The position numbers were made by a program, and so were the translations under genes. A stretch of DNA of 64,000 bases, taken from assembly GCA_030680795.1 (NCBI GenBank), contig JAUXUL010000001.1, positions 124,001-188,000 of the forward strand, read 5' to 3'. This DNA comes from Anaerolineales bacterium (GTDB lineage: Bacteria > Chloroflexota > Anaerolineae > Anaerolineales > Villigracilaceae). Within the stretch, counting starts at the first letter, position 1. Every line of letters starts with the position of its first letter. Under the pieces are notes generated by a model. That model did not search any database, was not told where the DNA came from, and was given only the letters and a program-made list of their open reading frames with translations. Shown here one piece after another: positions 39,694 to 47,210 of the stretch.

Positions 39694-40833
39694 ATGACCG
39701 CAGGCGCTCTTCTCAATGACCGTTATCAACTGCTTGAAAAACTCGGCTCCGGGGGCATGGCGGATGTCTATCGTGCCCGCGATCTGATGCTGGACCGCTC
39801 TGTTGCGATTAAAGTCCTGCGAAAAGATTTTTCGACAAATGCCGAATTTCAAAACCAATTTCGGCTTGAGGCTCGCGCTGCCGCGAATCTTTCGCATCCC
39901 AACATTGTCACCGTGCATGATTTTGGATTTGCCGATGACCTGCTCTACATTGTCATGGAGCAAATTCCTGGCAAAGACCTGAAACAACTCATTCGCGAAC
40001 GCGGACGATTCACCGTGCAGGATGGCATACCGCTCATCGTTCAAGCCTGCGCAGGCATCGGCTACTCACACCGCGCGGGACTTGTCCATTGCGATGTCAA
40101 ACCGCATAACATGCTTGTCTCGAAAGATGGCCGCCTCAAAGTCACAGATTTTGGCATTGCGCGCGCCCTCGCCACCATCGCAATCAGCGAACGTACGAAT
40201 CTTGTCTGGGGTTCGCCGCTTTACTTTGCACCTGAGCAAGCTGCCGGGGAGCCGCCCTCGCCCGCCTCCGATGTGTACTCCCTCGGCGTGGTCATGTATG
40301 AATTGCTCAGCGGCACACCGCCTTTCATTGCAGCCACAGCCGATGAACTCGCGCGTTTGCACATTTCTGCGCGCCCCATTCCCATCCGCGAATACATTCC
40401 AGATATTCCCTCCGCGCTCGAAGAAATTGTCATGAAGGTGCTTTCCAAGGAACCTGCCGCCCGCTATCGCACCGCCGATCAATTGGGGCGTGTGCTGCTT
40501 AAATTTGGTACCCAGCCCGATCAGCCGGAACCAGAGCCTGCCGCCCCGCCTGTTATTACGCTTAAACCTGAAGTTGCAGAACGACTTTTGAATCAAGACA
40601 GACCTCAACCTCTGCGACTGGAGGAACCTGCCTCTGCAGGATATTACTCACCCCAGCAGCCTCCTCAGATCGCACTCGCATCGTTCCCGCAGGGGGAGCC
40701 TGACGCTGCGCGTGCCTCTGAAGAAATTGACTGGGCCTCTGTCGGACTCGGCTTGCTCGCCGTGCTGGCAGTCGGCGGCCTCATTCCATTCTGGTTGATG
40801 ATTTACCTGACTTATAATCCACCCGTTCGATAA
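39694..40833 (+). CDS. Membrane-anchored Ser/Thr protein kinase (non-RD type)
   Basis: A 379-residue Hanks-type kinase. Glycine loop LGSGGMADVY (about 17-26), Lys in VAIKVL, catalytic loop VHCDVKPHNM, DFG in KVTDFGIA, and APE in YFAPEQA. The Arg usual before the catalytic Asp is Cys (HCD), making it non-RD, which often means activation-loop phosphorylation is not needed. A Pro-rich linker follows, then one C-terminal membrane helix (LGLLAVLAVGGLIPFWLM). No PASTA or other sensor domain lies outside. A TATAAT at 39680-39685, eight bases before the ATG, points to a leaderless mRNA. Confidence 0.92.
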   Translation: MTAGALLNDRYQLLEKLGSGGMADVYRARDLMLDRSVAIKVLRKDFSTNAEFQNQFRLEARAAANLSHPNIVTVHDFGFADDLLYIVMEQIPGKDLKQLIRERGRFTVQDGIPLIVQACAGIGYSHRAGLVHCDVKPHNMLVSKDGRLKVTDFGIARALATIAISERTNLVWGSPLYFAPEQAAGEPPSPASDVYSLGVVMYELLSGTPPFIAATADELARLHISARPIPIREYIPDIPSALEEIVMKVLSKEPAARYRTADQLGRVLLKFGTQPDQPEPEPAAPPVITLKPEVAERLLNQDRPQPLRLEEPASAGYYSPQQPPQIALASFPQGEPDAARASEEIDWASVGLGLLAVLAVGGLIPFWLMIYLTYNPPVR

Positions 40834-40912
40834 ATATCAGACCTGACATGTCTCATGCGAGTCGCTGCTTTTATCGGTTCCCTCGAAGACATGTCATGTC
40901 TTTTGGAATCTT

Positions 40913-41593
40913 ATGAACAATTACCTGCTTGCCCCCTCCATCATCGCCGCAGACTTTACCCGCCTTGCCGAAGAGATCGCCGCCTGCGAATCCGCCGGCG
41001 CAGACTGGCTGCATGTGGACGTCATGGACGGGCATTTCGTACCGACGATCACCGTCGGTGCGCTTTTTGTGGAAGCCTGCAAACGCGCGAGCAAACTTCC
41101 ACTGGATGTGCACTTAATGATCTCGGAACCGGAAAAACATCTAGAAGTATTTGCAAAGGCAGGAGCGGGCAATATCACAGTTCATGTGGAAACCTGTCCT
41201 GATCTGGTGGGTGCAGTAAAAAAGATAAAATCATTGGGCTGCACAGCGGGCATTACATTGAAACCTGCCACACCCGCCTCAGCATTGGAATCTGCTTTGC
41301 CATTGGCTGATCTGATTCTGGTGATGAGCGTCAACCCCGGATATTCAGGTCAGGCTTTTATGCCTGAGATGATCGGCAAAGTGGAAGAACTTCGCAATAA
41401 ATTAAACGCGCTTGGTTCACCCGCGTATCTTGAAGTGGATGGCGGCATCTCCATTGAAACACTCCCATTAATGAAAAATGCTGGCGCAAATGTATTTGTC
41501 ACCGGTAGCGCCGCCTTCAAGCATCCGCACGGAACGGCAGTGGGGGTGAGGGCTTTGAAGGAGATTGCTTCGGGAAAACCACCCTCGCAATGA
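40913..41593 (+). CDS. rpe: Ribulose-phosphate 3-epimerase
   Basis: Interconverts ribulose-5-phosphate and xylulose-5-phosphate. It is 226 residues with a TIM barrel. Metal and catalytic motifs: APSIIAADFTRL, HVDVMDGHFVPTITVG, VHLMI, MSVNPGYSGQ and VDGGI. The catalytic Asp residues are in VDVMDG and EVDGG. The last ten residues (EIASGKPPSQ) are encoded by a fragment of the 'cattgcgagg' repeat (41560-41595), and the stop codon itself is the repeat's aatgac. The natural C-terminus was therefore replaced by repeat sequence. Confidence 0.95.
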   Translation: MNNYLLAPSIIAADFTRLAEEIAACESAGADWLHVDVMDGHFVPTITVGALFVEACKRASKLPLDVHLMISEPEKHLEVFAKAGAGNITVHVETCPDLVGAVKKIKSLGCTAGITLKPATPASALESALPLADLILVMSVNPGYSGQAFMPEMIGKVEELRNKLNALGSPAYLEVDGGISIETLPLMKNAGANVFVTGSAAFKHPHGTAVGVRALKEIASGKPPSQ

Positions 41594-41659
41594 CGATGCA
41601 CGGTAGAGAAACAAAAATCACGGCGCGCGCCGTGACCTTTGATGAATGGAAGAACGAAC

Positions 41660-41845
41660 CTAAGTTGAAGATTTGCCGAGAGTCTTAATGCACTTGGCGC
41701 ACAGCGTTTTCTTGACCATGCGGCCCTTCTCCATTACCGAAACCTTCTGCAAGTTCGGTTTGAACGAGCGGTTGGTTGCATGTTGAGAGAACGAGCGCTT
41801 GTGTCCGAAGGTGGTTGCTTTACCGCAGGTGTTGCACTTAGCCAT
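41660..41845 (-). CDS. rpmB: 50S ribosomal protein L28
   Basis: bL28, 61 residues, a component of the large ribosomal subunit. MAKCNTCGK and LCAKCIK supply the four Cys of the zinc-binding C+ form, and the HKRSFSQHATNRSFKPNLQKV core is shortened here to its key HATNRSFKPN string. The start at 41845 lies after an aaggat-type site. It is divergent from the Asp23/DAK2 pair, as in many Gram-positive-type genomes. Confidence 0.97.
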   Translation of the reverse strand: MAKCNTCGKATTFGHKRSFSQHATNRSFKPNLQKVSVMEKGRMVKKTLCAKCIKTLGKSST

Positions 41846-42106
41846 GTTATAGATCCTTTCCTTACAATGATTCCGATGCCAAGGCCTCTTTTCAAAGGCA
41901 CGGGATTTTACCATACAAAGCAACCTTCTTCAAGATAAGATGTTAAAATAGGTACAGGATATATAGTAGGTCAGGTTTTTACCGCTTGTTGCATAAATTT
42001 CCAGGCTTTCTGGAAGAAGTGCGGCACTTTGTAGCCTGACAGTGTTTGAAGACAAAGGCTTTGGCGGGTTGCAATCCCGCCCTATAAATTATTACCGAGG
42101 AAACCT

Positions 42107-42463
42107 ATGGGCGAAGAAACAACATCTCTGGGCGGGATTCATGTCTCGCCAAATGCAGTGGCGACGATTGCGTATCGTGCCACTTTGGAATCGTACGGCG
42201 TGGTGGGTCTTGCGCCGAAAAACCTGGCGGATGGGATTGTAGCCACCATTACGCGGGAGCCTTCGCGCGGGGTGTCTGTCCATTACACAGGCGAGGATAT
42301 TGATATTGATATCCATGTCGTCATTGAATATGGCACACGGGTCGCGACGGTGGCTGAAAGTGTGGCCAACACGGTGCGTTTCCATGTCGAAAAAGCGCTT
42401 GGGTTGAAAGTAAACTCCGTCAACGTACATGTCGCTGATTTAAGAATCAGCAATACCGATTAG
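42107..42463 (+). CDS. Asp23/Gls24 family protein
   Basis: A 118-residue alkaline-shock (Asp23/Gls24, DUF322) protein. The N-terminal GGIHVSPNAVATIAYRA block and a C-terminal VNSVNVHVADLRI strand are family marks. It is commonly encoded just before the DAK2/FakA-like gene, as here (14 bp apart). Its role is thought to be envelope-stress or membrane-associated. An in-line hairpin ggcggg/cccgcc (about 42063-42081) lies in the leader and could slow transcription. Confidence 0.9.
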   Translation: MGEETTSLGGIHVSPNAVATIAYRATLESYGVVGLAPKNLADGIVATITREPSRGVSVHYTGEDIDIDIHVVIEYGTRVATVAESVANTVRFHVEKALGLKVNSVNVHVADLRISNTD

Positions 42464-42477
42464 GCGGCGAGAGACTC

Positions 42478-44139
42478 ATGGCTATTAATTCCGCGCGCGT
42501 TGAAATACTCCGCAAGAAAAAAATAGATGGCTTGGCTCTTAAGAAATTAATGGACGCAGGTCTTACCTGGCTTCGCACCAATAAGGAAATTGTCAATTCA
42601 TTAAATGTATTCCCCGTGCCGGATGGCGATACCGGCACGAACATGACGCTTACCCTGCAATCCGCATGGAATGAGATAAAAGATTTAGGCACACGCAATC
42701 TTGGCGAGATGGCCGCGGCGGTCTCCAAAGGCGCATTGATGGGCGCGCGGGGAAATTCAGGCGTGATCACCAGCCAGATATTGCGCGGTTTTTCGCGCGG
42801 CGTGCATGATAAAGCTGTGCTGGATGTGGCAACATTGGTCAAAGCATTTGGCGAGGCGCGTGATACCGCTTATAAAGGAGTCGTTCGCCCAGTGGAGGGG
42901 ACGATCTTAACCGTCATTAAAGAAATTGCCATTGCAACAGAAGCAGCTTTGGGGTCCGTGAAGGATGCGACAGAGATGCTTGAAGTGGTGGTCAAAGCCG
43001 CGGATGAGGCAGTCAAAAAGACGCCGGACCTGCTCCCAGTCCTCAAGCAGGCGGGTGTGGTTGACGCTGGCGGCAAAGGATTATTCTTTATTTTGGAAGG
43101 CATGCTGAGGCATGTGTATGGCGAGTCGCTTGAGACGCCGACCATGGCCGTGCAGGTGCTCTCTGCGATGGATTTACAGGGTGCGCTCGAAGAAGTGGAA
43201 GAGGGACAGGATTACGAAGTGGTGGTGGATTTTGTGCCGACGGGCGAATTGGATCTGGGTTTGTTCTATGGGCGGCTGGAAGAAATAGGCACGTCCATTC
43301 AAGTGGGCGAGGGCGAGGGCATGTATCGAATGCACATCCATGTGCCGACTGAGAATCGTTATGTGCCGATTGATTACATTATGGGTATTGGCACCGTCAC
43401 GAAGGTTGCGATTGAAAACCTGCTCGCGCAAATGGATGACATTCAAAAATCAGCGCAAATTAAATTTGCAGCGGTGGAGCCTGGCAATATTGCTGTGGTG
43501 GTGGTTTCACCGGGCGCAGGCTTAAGCCGCATCTTTGCAAGTTTGGGTGTGGCCGCAGTGGTGGCGGGCGGGCAAAGTATGAACCCATCTACACAGGATA
43601 TTTTGAGTTCGTTTGAAAATTTGCCAACCGATAAAGTGATCATTTTACCGAACAATAAAAATATTATCCTTGCCGCGAATCAGGCCAAGGAAGTGACAGT
43701 GAAGCAAGTGGAAGTTGTGCCGACTCGCACCGTTCCGCAAGGTCTCACTGCCATGCTCTCGCTCATCCCAGACGGGGAGTTGGCTTCTGTTGTTGAGAAG
43801 ATGACAAAAGCCATGAGCGCTGTGAAAACAGGCGAGATCACCATCGCAACCCGCACCGTTGAAATTGACGGCGTCAGTGTAAGGGACGGTCAGGTCATTG
43901 CCTTGCTGGATGGCAAACTGGCGCTGGCGGCCGAATCTGTGGAGCAGGCTGTCATGGACTTGCTTGAAAAAGCGGATGCTGCTGAGCAAGAATTGGTCAC
44001 ACTTTTCTATGGCGAAGGCATGTCTCATGCAGAAGCAAACCGTATTGCAGATTTGATCCGCGAGAAATATTCTTCACTCGAGATTGAGGTGCAGGAAGGT
44101 GGTCAGCCGCATTATCAGTTCATTATTTCGATTGAGTGA
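42478..44139 (+). CDS. fakA: DAK2-domain fatty acid kinase-like protein (FakA/YloV)
   Basis: A 553-residue FakA/YloV-type protein. The N-terminal DAK2 ATP-binding domain has NVFPVPDGDTGTNMTLTL and GARGNSGVITSQILRG. The central domain and the C-terminal DegV-like part complete the kinase. It phosphorylates fatty acids delivered by DegV/FakB proteins; such a FakB-type protein is encoded at 46348. This allows the cell to use exogenous fatty acids. The start follows gaga with weak complementarity. It is cotranscribed with the Asp23 gene. Confidence 0.92.
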   Translation: MAINSARVEILRKKKIDGLALKKLMDAGLTWLRTNKEIVNSLNVFPVPDGDTGTNMTLTLQSAWNEIKDLGTRNLGEMAAAVSKGALMGARGNSGVITSQILRGFSRGVHDKAVLDVATLVKAFGEARDTAYKGVVRPVEGTILTVIKEIAIATEAALGSVKDATEMLEVVVKAADEAVKKTPDLLPVLKQAGVVDAGGKGLFFILEGMLRHVYGESLETPTMAVQVLSAMDLQGALEEVEEGQDYEVVVDFVPTGELDLGLFYGRLEEIGTSIQVGEGEGMYRMHIHVPTENRYVPIDYIMGIGTVTKVAIENLLAQMDDIQKSAQIKFAAVEPGNIAVVVVSPGAGLSRIFASLGVAAVVAGGQSMNPSTQDILSSFENLPTDKVIILPNNKNIILAANQAKEVTVKQVEVVPTRTVPQGLTAMLSLIPDGELASVVEKMTKAMSAVKTGEITIATRTVEIDGVSVRDGQVIALLDGKLALAAESVEQAVMDLLEKADAAEQELVTLFYGEGMSHAEANRIADLIREKYSSLEIEVQEGGQPHYQFIISIE

Positions 44140-44203
44140 GGAAAGCCAGCGATTTCGCAATTTACGTCCCGCGCTTGCCAATCCGAGAAGGTATAATCAG
44201 CCC

Positions 44204-44443
44204 ATGTCACCAACCATTCATCGCCAGAAATCGTATCGTTTTTACTTTAACAGCAATGAAGAGACTCGTATGCACGTCCACATACAAGGACAAAGCGGCA
44301 AAGCGAAATTCTGGCTGGAGCCGATTATTGCCCTCGCAGATTATCAAGGTTTCAAAACCCATGAATTGAACGAGATGGAAGAAATGGTTGAAGAGAATCA
44401 GGAGAAGTTTATCAATGAGTGGCGCAAACATTTCCCAAAGTGA
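44204..44443 (+). CDS. DUF4160 domain protein
   Basis: A 79-residue small protein of the DUF4160 type: the HVHIQGQSGKAKFWLEP string is diagnostic. It overlaps the next gene, a DUF2442 protein, by 29 bp. These two domains commonly occur as neighbours and have the look of a toxin-antitoxin-like or regulatory pair, although no activity can be shown here. A TATAAT (44192-44197) six bases before the ATG suggests a leaderless transcript. Confidence 0.8.
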   Translation: MSPTIHRQKSYRFYFNSNEETRMHVHIQGQSGKAKFWLEPIIALADYQGFKTHELNEMEEMVEENQEKFINEWRKHFPK

Positions 44444-44678
44444 CGTAGTGACCAAAAGCCAAATTACAAGCGTTGAAAAAGACGGCTTCTGGCTATTGGC
44501 CAATGACGGCGAGTTCTTTGTCGCGTTTGAGAAATACCCCGCATTCCAAAAAGCGACAATTGAACAGATTTTTAATTTCCGTGAGCATTTTGGGGATTTT
44601 TACTGGGAGGAACTTGACATTGACATCGAACTTGATGCGCTGAAAAATCCCGAAAAATATCCTTTGAAGTTTGAATAG
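44415..44678 (+). CDS. DUF2442 domain protein
   Basis: An 87-residue DUF2442-like protein, partner of the DUF4160 gene it overlaps. It shows the fold's short strands (GFWLLANDGEFFVAF) and a C-terminal acidic DIDIELDAL segment. ATG 44415 has ggagaag (44401-44407) upstream, inside the preceding gene. A very strong terminator (44702-44738) follows directly. A DNA-binding or antitoxin-like role is possible for one of the pair. Confidence 0.8.
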   Translation: MSGANISQSDVVTKSQITSVEKDGFWLLANDGEFFVAFEKYPAFQKATIEQIFNFREHFGDFYWEELDIDIELDALKNPEKYPLKFE

Positions 44679-44701
44679 ATTTCGTAACGGGCCAGCGGAC
44701 G

Positions 44702-44738
44702 AAAACGGGCGCGGAATTCCGCGCCCGTTTTTTGTTTG
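44702..44738. terminator. Bidirectional terminator (30-bp perfect palindrome)
   Basis: aaaacgggcgcggaa (44702-44716) and ttccgcgcccgtttt (44717-44731) form a loopless, GC-rich perfect palindrome, then tttgttt. It separates the DUF2442 gene from the convergent HAAS membrane gene. Confidence 0.95.
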
Positions 44739-44740
44739 CA

Positions 44741-45757
44741 CTACATGGAAGTTTTTTGCCTGAACATCTTTACCACCGACTTGATAATATCGATGGCGAT
44801 CCGGAACATGACCAGGGCGATAATTCCCTGTGTGCCTTGCTGTGCCATTGTTCCAAGGATCTGTGCGGCTTCCGCATCGAACCCCTCGATGGCTTTCAAA
44901 GACTCGGCAGTGACTGTGATAATGGCAGGCCCAGTCAACAGGAAATATCCGATCACGATCTGGAAGACTTTGATGGCGATGGAGAACAGCCTGCTTGATA
45001 TCTGCCATTTTCCGGCACGCAGGAGCATTCCGTTGAGAAGAATTTCTGCGACCCATGCAATGTTCATTAGCGGCAGCCAGCGGAAGAAAGCCTCGGAGAG
45101 GATGGGGATGACTTTCCACTCGTTGCCTGTCATATAGTTGAGGCCGATGATCTGTGGGTTGAAGTTGAAAATGCTGATGACAATAAAGGTGAACACGATG
45201 GCAAGGATCTGCTCCCATGCCTTGATATCCTCAGGCTCAGGTTCTTTCATCAACGAGGTCGGATCCCATTTTTCATCCTCGTCCAGTTTGAATTCAGAAG
45301 CGGGTGCAAAGCGTTCGATCAGGGCAAAGACCAGTGCGATATTCCCAAATGCCGCAATGGATGTGGAGACGATATTCAGCAGACCTTCGCCGATCACCTT
45401 GAGCAATTCCATGCCCGTCATGGGGGAAAGGGTCACAACCTGGATGGCCATCACAATCGTCATGCCGAGTGTCACCGCCGCGATAACGATCTTCAGGATA
45501 ATAATGAACTTCGGGAACATGCGCGGGCCGATCAGATAAGGCGTTGGGTTGTAGGTTTCAGCCACTTTTTGCGGCGAGCCATACTCCTTAAGCAAATCAA
45601 CTTCCATGGCTTCATCGGCAGGTTTGTCTGATTTTTGTGCACGGTCTTCGAGCATGTCCTCAAGTGTGGAGCGCAGTTCGTTTTCAATATCTTTGCGCCC
45701 CTTCACAAGTGGAAGGCGTTTGCCTACTTCAGTAACATAGCGATTAATGAGTTTCAT
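44741..45757 (-). CDS. HAAS-domain membrane protein (PadR partner)
   Basis: A 338-residue membrane protein. The N-terminal cytosolic HAAS domain (about 1-70) has the LLKEYGSPQKVAETY motif. Six or seven helices follow, separated by an acidic loop EFKLDEDEKWDP. HAAS proteins are typically encoded next to PadR regulators, and here the PadR gene is immediately upstream on the same strand. They are thought to be envelope-associated sensors or transport components whose expression PadR controls. A roughly 60-bp inverted repeat (45779-45840) lies between the two genes. Confidence 0.8.
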   Translation of the reverse strand: MKLINRYVTEVGKRLPLVKGRKDIENELRSTLEDMLEDRAQKSDKPADEAMEVDLLKEYGSPQKVAETYNPTPYLIGPRMFPKFIIILKIVIAAVTLGMTIVMAIQVVTLSPMTGMELLKVIGEGLLNIVSTSIAAFGNIALVFALIERFAPASEFKLDEDEKWDPTSLMKEPEPEDIKAWEQILAIVFTFIVISIFNFNPQIIGLNYMTGNEWKVIPILSEAFFRWLPLMNIAWVAEILLNGMLLRAGKWQISSRLFSIAIKVFQIVIGYFLLTGPAIITVTAESLKAIEGFDAEAAQILGTMAQQGTQGIIALVMFRIAIDIIKSVVKMFRQKTSM

Positions 45758-45778
45758 AACAATCTCCTAATTATCACT

Positions 45779-45840
45779 GTAGGGGCGACCCGCCCATTTT
45801 GAGTGTGTCCACTCAGCCGTCATTGACGGGTCGCCCTTAC
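45779..45840. repeat. 'gtaggggcgacccg' inverted repeat
   Basis: gtaggggcgacccg (45779-45792) mirrors cgggtcgcccttac (45827-45840) with one mismatch. It lies between PadR and its target gene and could attenuate the downstream part of that transcript. Confidence 0.75.
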
Positions 45841-45847
45841 GTTTCAA

Positions 45848-46177
45848 TTACGCCAGCATCTTATTCATCACAGATACAATGGCAGCCCATTCCTTTTTCA
45901 ACTTTGGCAGGAGTTTCTTTCCCTCCGCGCTGATGACATAATACCGGCGCGGACGTGCCTCTTCGAGTTTCCAAACGGATTCCAACAACCCTTGCGCCTC
46001 CAACCGACGGAGAAGCGGGTACAACGTTCCCTGATCAACTTCCAGCCCTTGATCTGAAAGCAGCTTTTGCAGGGAGTAACCATATTGCTCGTCACTCAAT
46101 TGACTGAGCACTGCCAGCACGATCACCCCGCGCCGCAGTTCAAGGACAACATTTTCGAACGATTCGGTGTTTGTCAT
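45848..46177 (-). CDS. PadR family transcriptional regulator
   Basis: A 109-residue PadR-type winged-helix protein. ELRRGVIVLAVLSQL, the helix EQYGYSLQKLLSDQG, and DQGTLYPLLRRLEAQGLLES (the recognition and wing region) are standard. It represses its own operon and, usually, the adjacent HAAS membrane gene, in response to drugs or phenolics. A near-perfect 21-bp palindrome at 46198-46218, 20 bp upstream of its start, is its probable operator. Confidence 0.9.
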   Translation of the reverse strand: MTNTESFENVVLELRRGVIVLAVLSQLSDEQYGYSLQKLLSDQGLEVDQGTLYPLLRRLEAQGLLESVWKLEEARPRRYYVISAEGKKLLPKLKKEWAAIVSVMNKMLA

Positions 46178-46197
46178 ATCTTAGTCTATATCACATG

Positions 46198-46218
46198 ATA
46201 CTATGTATTACACAGTAT
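46198..46218 (-). promoter_or_regulatory. Probable PadR operator
   Basis: atactatgta, a central t, then tacacagtat: two 10-bp half-sites that are reverse complements except for one position. PadR proteins favour such ATAC-type palindromes, and it sits where the padR promoter should be. Confidence 0.7.
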
Positions 46219-46237
46219 GTCAAGGAGAAAATATAAC

Positions 46238-46323
46238 CGTCATTGCGAGGAGGGTGTTTTCCGACGGAGCAATCTCCAATTATGTGGGGGTTGCTTCGTC
46301 GCTCCGCTCCTCGCAACGACATG
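46238..46323. repeat. Palindromic repeat, 'cattgcgagg' family, copy 4
   Basis: cgtcattgcgagg at the left, cctcgcaacgacat at the right, internal gagcaatctcc/gggttgcttcgtcg arms. It lies between the padR operator and the degV start. Confidence 0.88.
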
Positions 46324-46347
46324 AATCTTTTATGTTAAACTTCGGGA

Positions 46348-47184
46348 ATGAAAATTGGCATTGTCACAGACTCCACCTCAGACCTCCCCACATATCTCAT
46401 TGAACAATTTGAAATCCAAGTCGTGCCTACCATCCTTATATTGGATGGAAAGGAATACGCAGACGGGATTGGTATCTCGCGCGAGGATTTTTATACACGC
46501 CTGCCCGCGCTTCAGACCGCACCGACAACTGCCGCGCCTTCCATTGGAGATTTCACCACGCCTTATGAGACTCTGCTCTCGCAAGGCTGTGACCATATCA
46601 TCTCCATCCATCCTGCAAATCAATTAACAACCATTGTAAACGTGGCGCGTCAAGCCGCACTGGAATTCCCCGCCAAAGTCACCTGTGTTGACAGCGGCTC
46701 GCTTTCACTGGGACTCGGCTTTCAAGTGGTTGCCGCCGCCGAGGAAGCGGAGTTTGGTTTGAAGCCTGCATTGGATGCGATTGAGTCCACATGCAAACGG
46801 CTTCAAGTCTCTGCCGCGCTGGATACGATGGAATATCTCAAACGCAGTGGGCGTGTCCCAGGCATGGCGGCCGCTTTGGGCGGATTGTTATCCATCAAAC
46901 CGATGATCGAATTGGTGGATGGGCAAGTGAAAGCGATTGGCGCAGTGCGAACGACGAAACAAGCGGACGAACGCATTCTGAAATTTCTACTTGAAAGGGG
47001 GGAACTCGAACGGCTTGCGATTCTGCATACCAACGCCGAACCGCGTGCGCGAAATCTACTTGACGAAATGATGTCCCGCGCACGCCAATCTGTGCCGAGG
47101 GATATTCTCATTGTGAACGTCACTGCAGTTATCGGCACACACCTTGGTCCAAACGGGTTGGGATTTGCGGCGGTGAGGAAGTAA
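46348..47184 (+). CDS. DegV/FakB-type fatty acid-binding protein
   Basis: A 278-residue DegV family protein with the fatty-acid-cradling EDD fold. The N-terminal MKIGIVTDSTSDLP is definitive, followed by GISREDFYTRL, QTAPTTAAPSIGDF and the SGSLSLGLGFQV loop. FakB proteins present fatty acids to the FakA kinase (encoded at 42478). It starts 25 bp after a palindromic repeat, with a gggaatg context and no clear ribosome site. It is followed by recG after 26 bp. Confidence 0.92.
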   Translation: MKIGIVTDSTSDLPTYLIEQFEIQVVPTILILDGKEYADGIGISREDFYTRLPALQTAPTTAAPSIGDFTTPYETLLSQGCDHIISIHPANQLTTIVNVARQAALEFPAKVTCVDSGSLSLGLGFQVVAAAEEAEFGLKPALDAIESTCKRLQVSAALDTMEYLKRSGRVPGMAAALGGLLSIKPMIELVDGQVKAIGAVRTTKQADERILKFLLERGELERLAILHTNAEPRARNLLDEMMSRARQSVPRDILIVNVTAVIGTHLGPNGLGFAAVRK

Positions 47185-47210
47185 CCTCTCCCCATGATAA
47201 AATTGACCCC

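Noticed and set aside
42058-42085. A tRNA-like T-arm around ggttgcaatcccgcc
   Set aside because: Only a short hairpin; no acceptor stem, D-arm or anticodon arm can be built around it.
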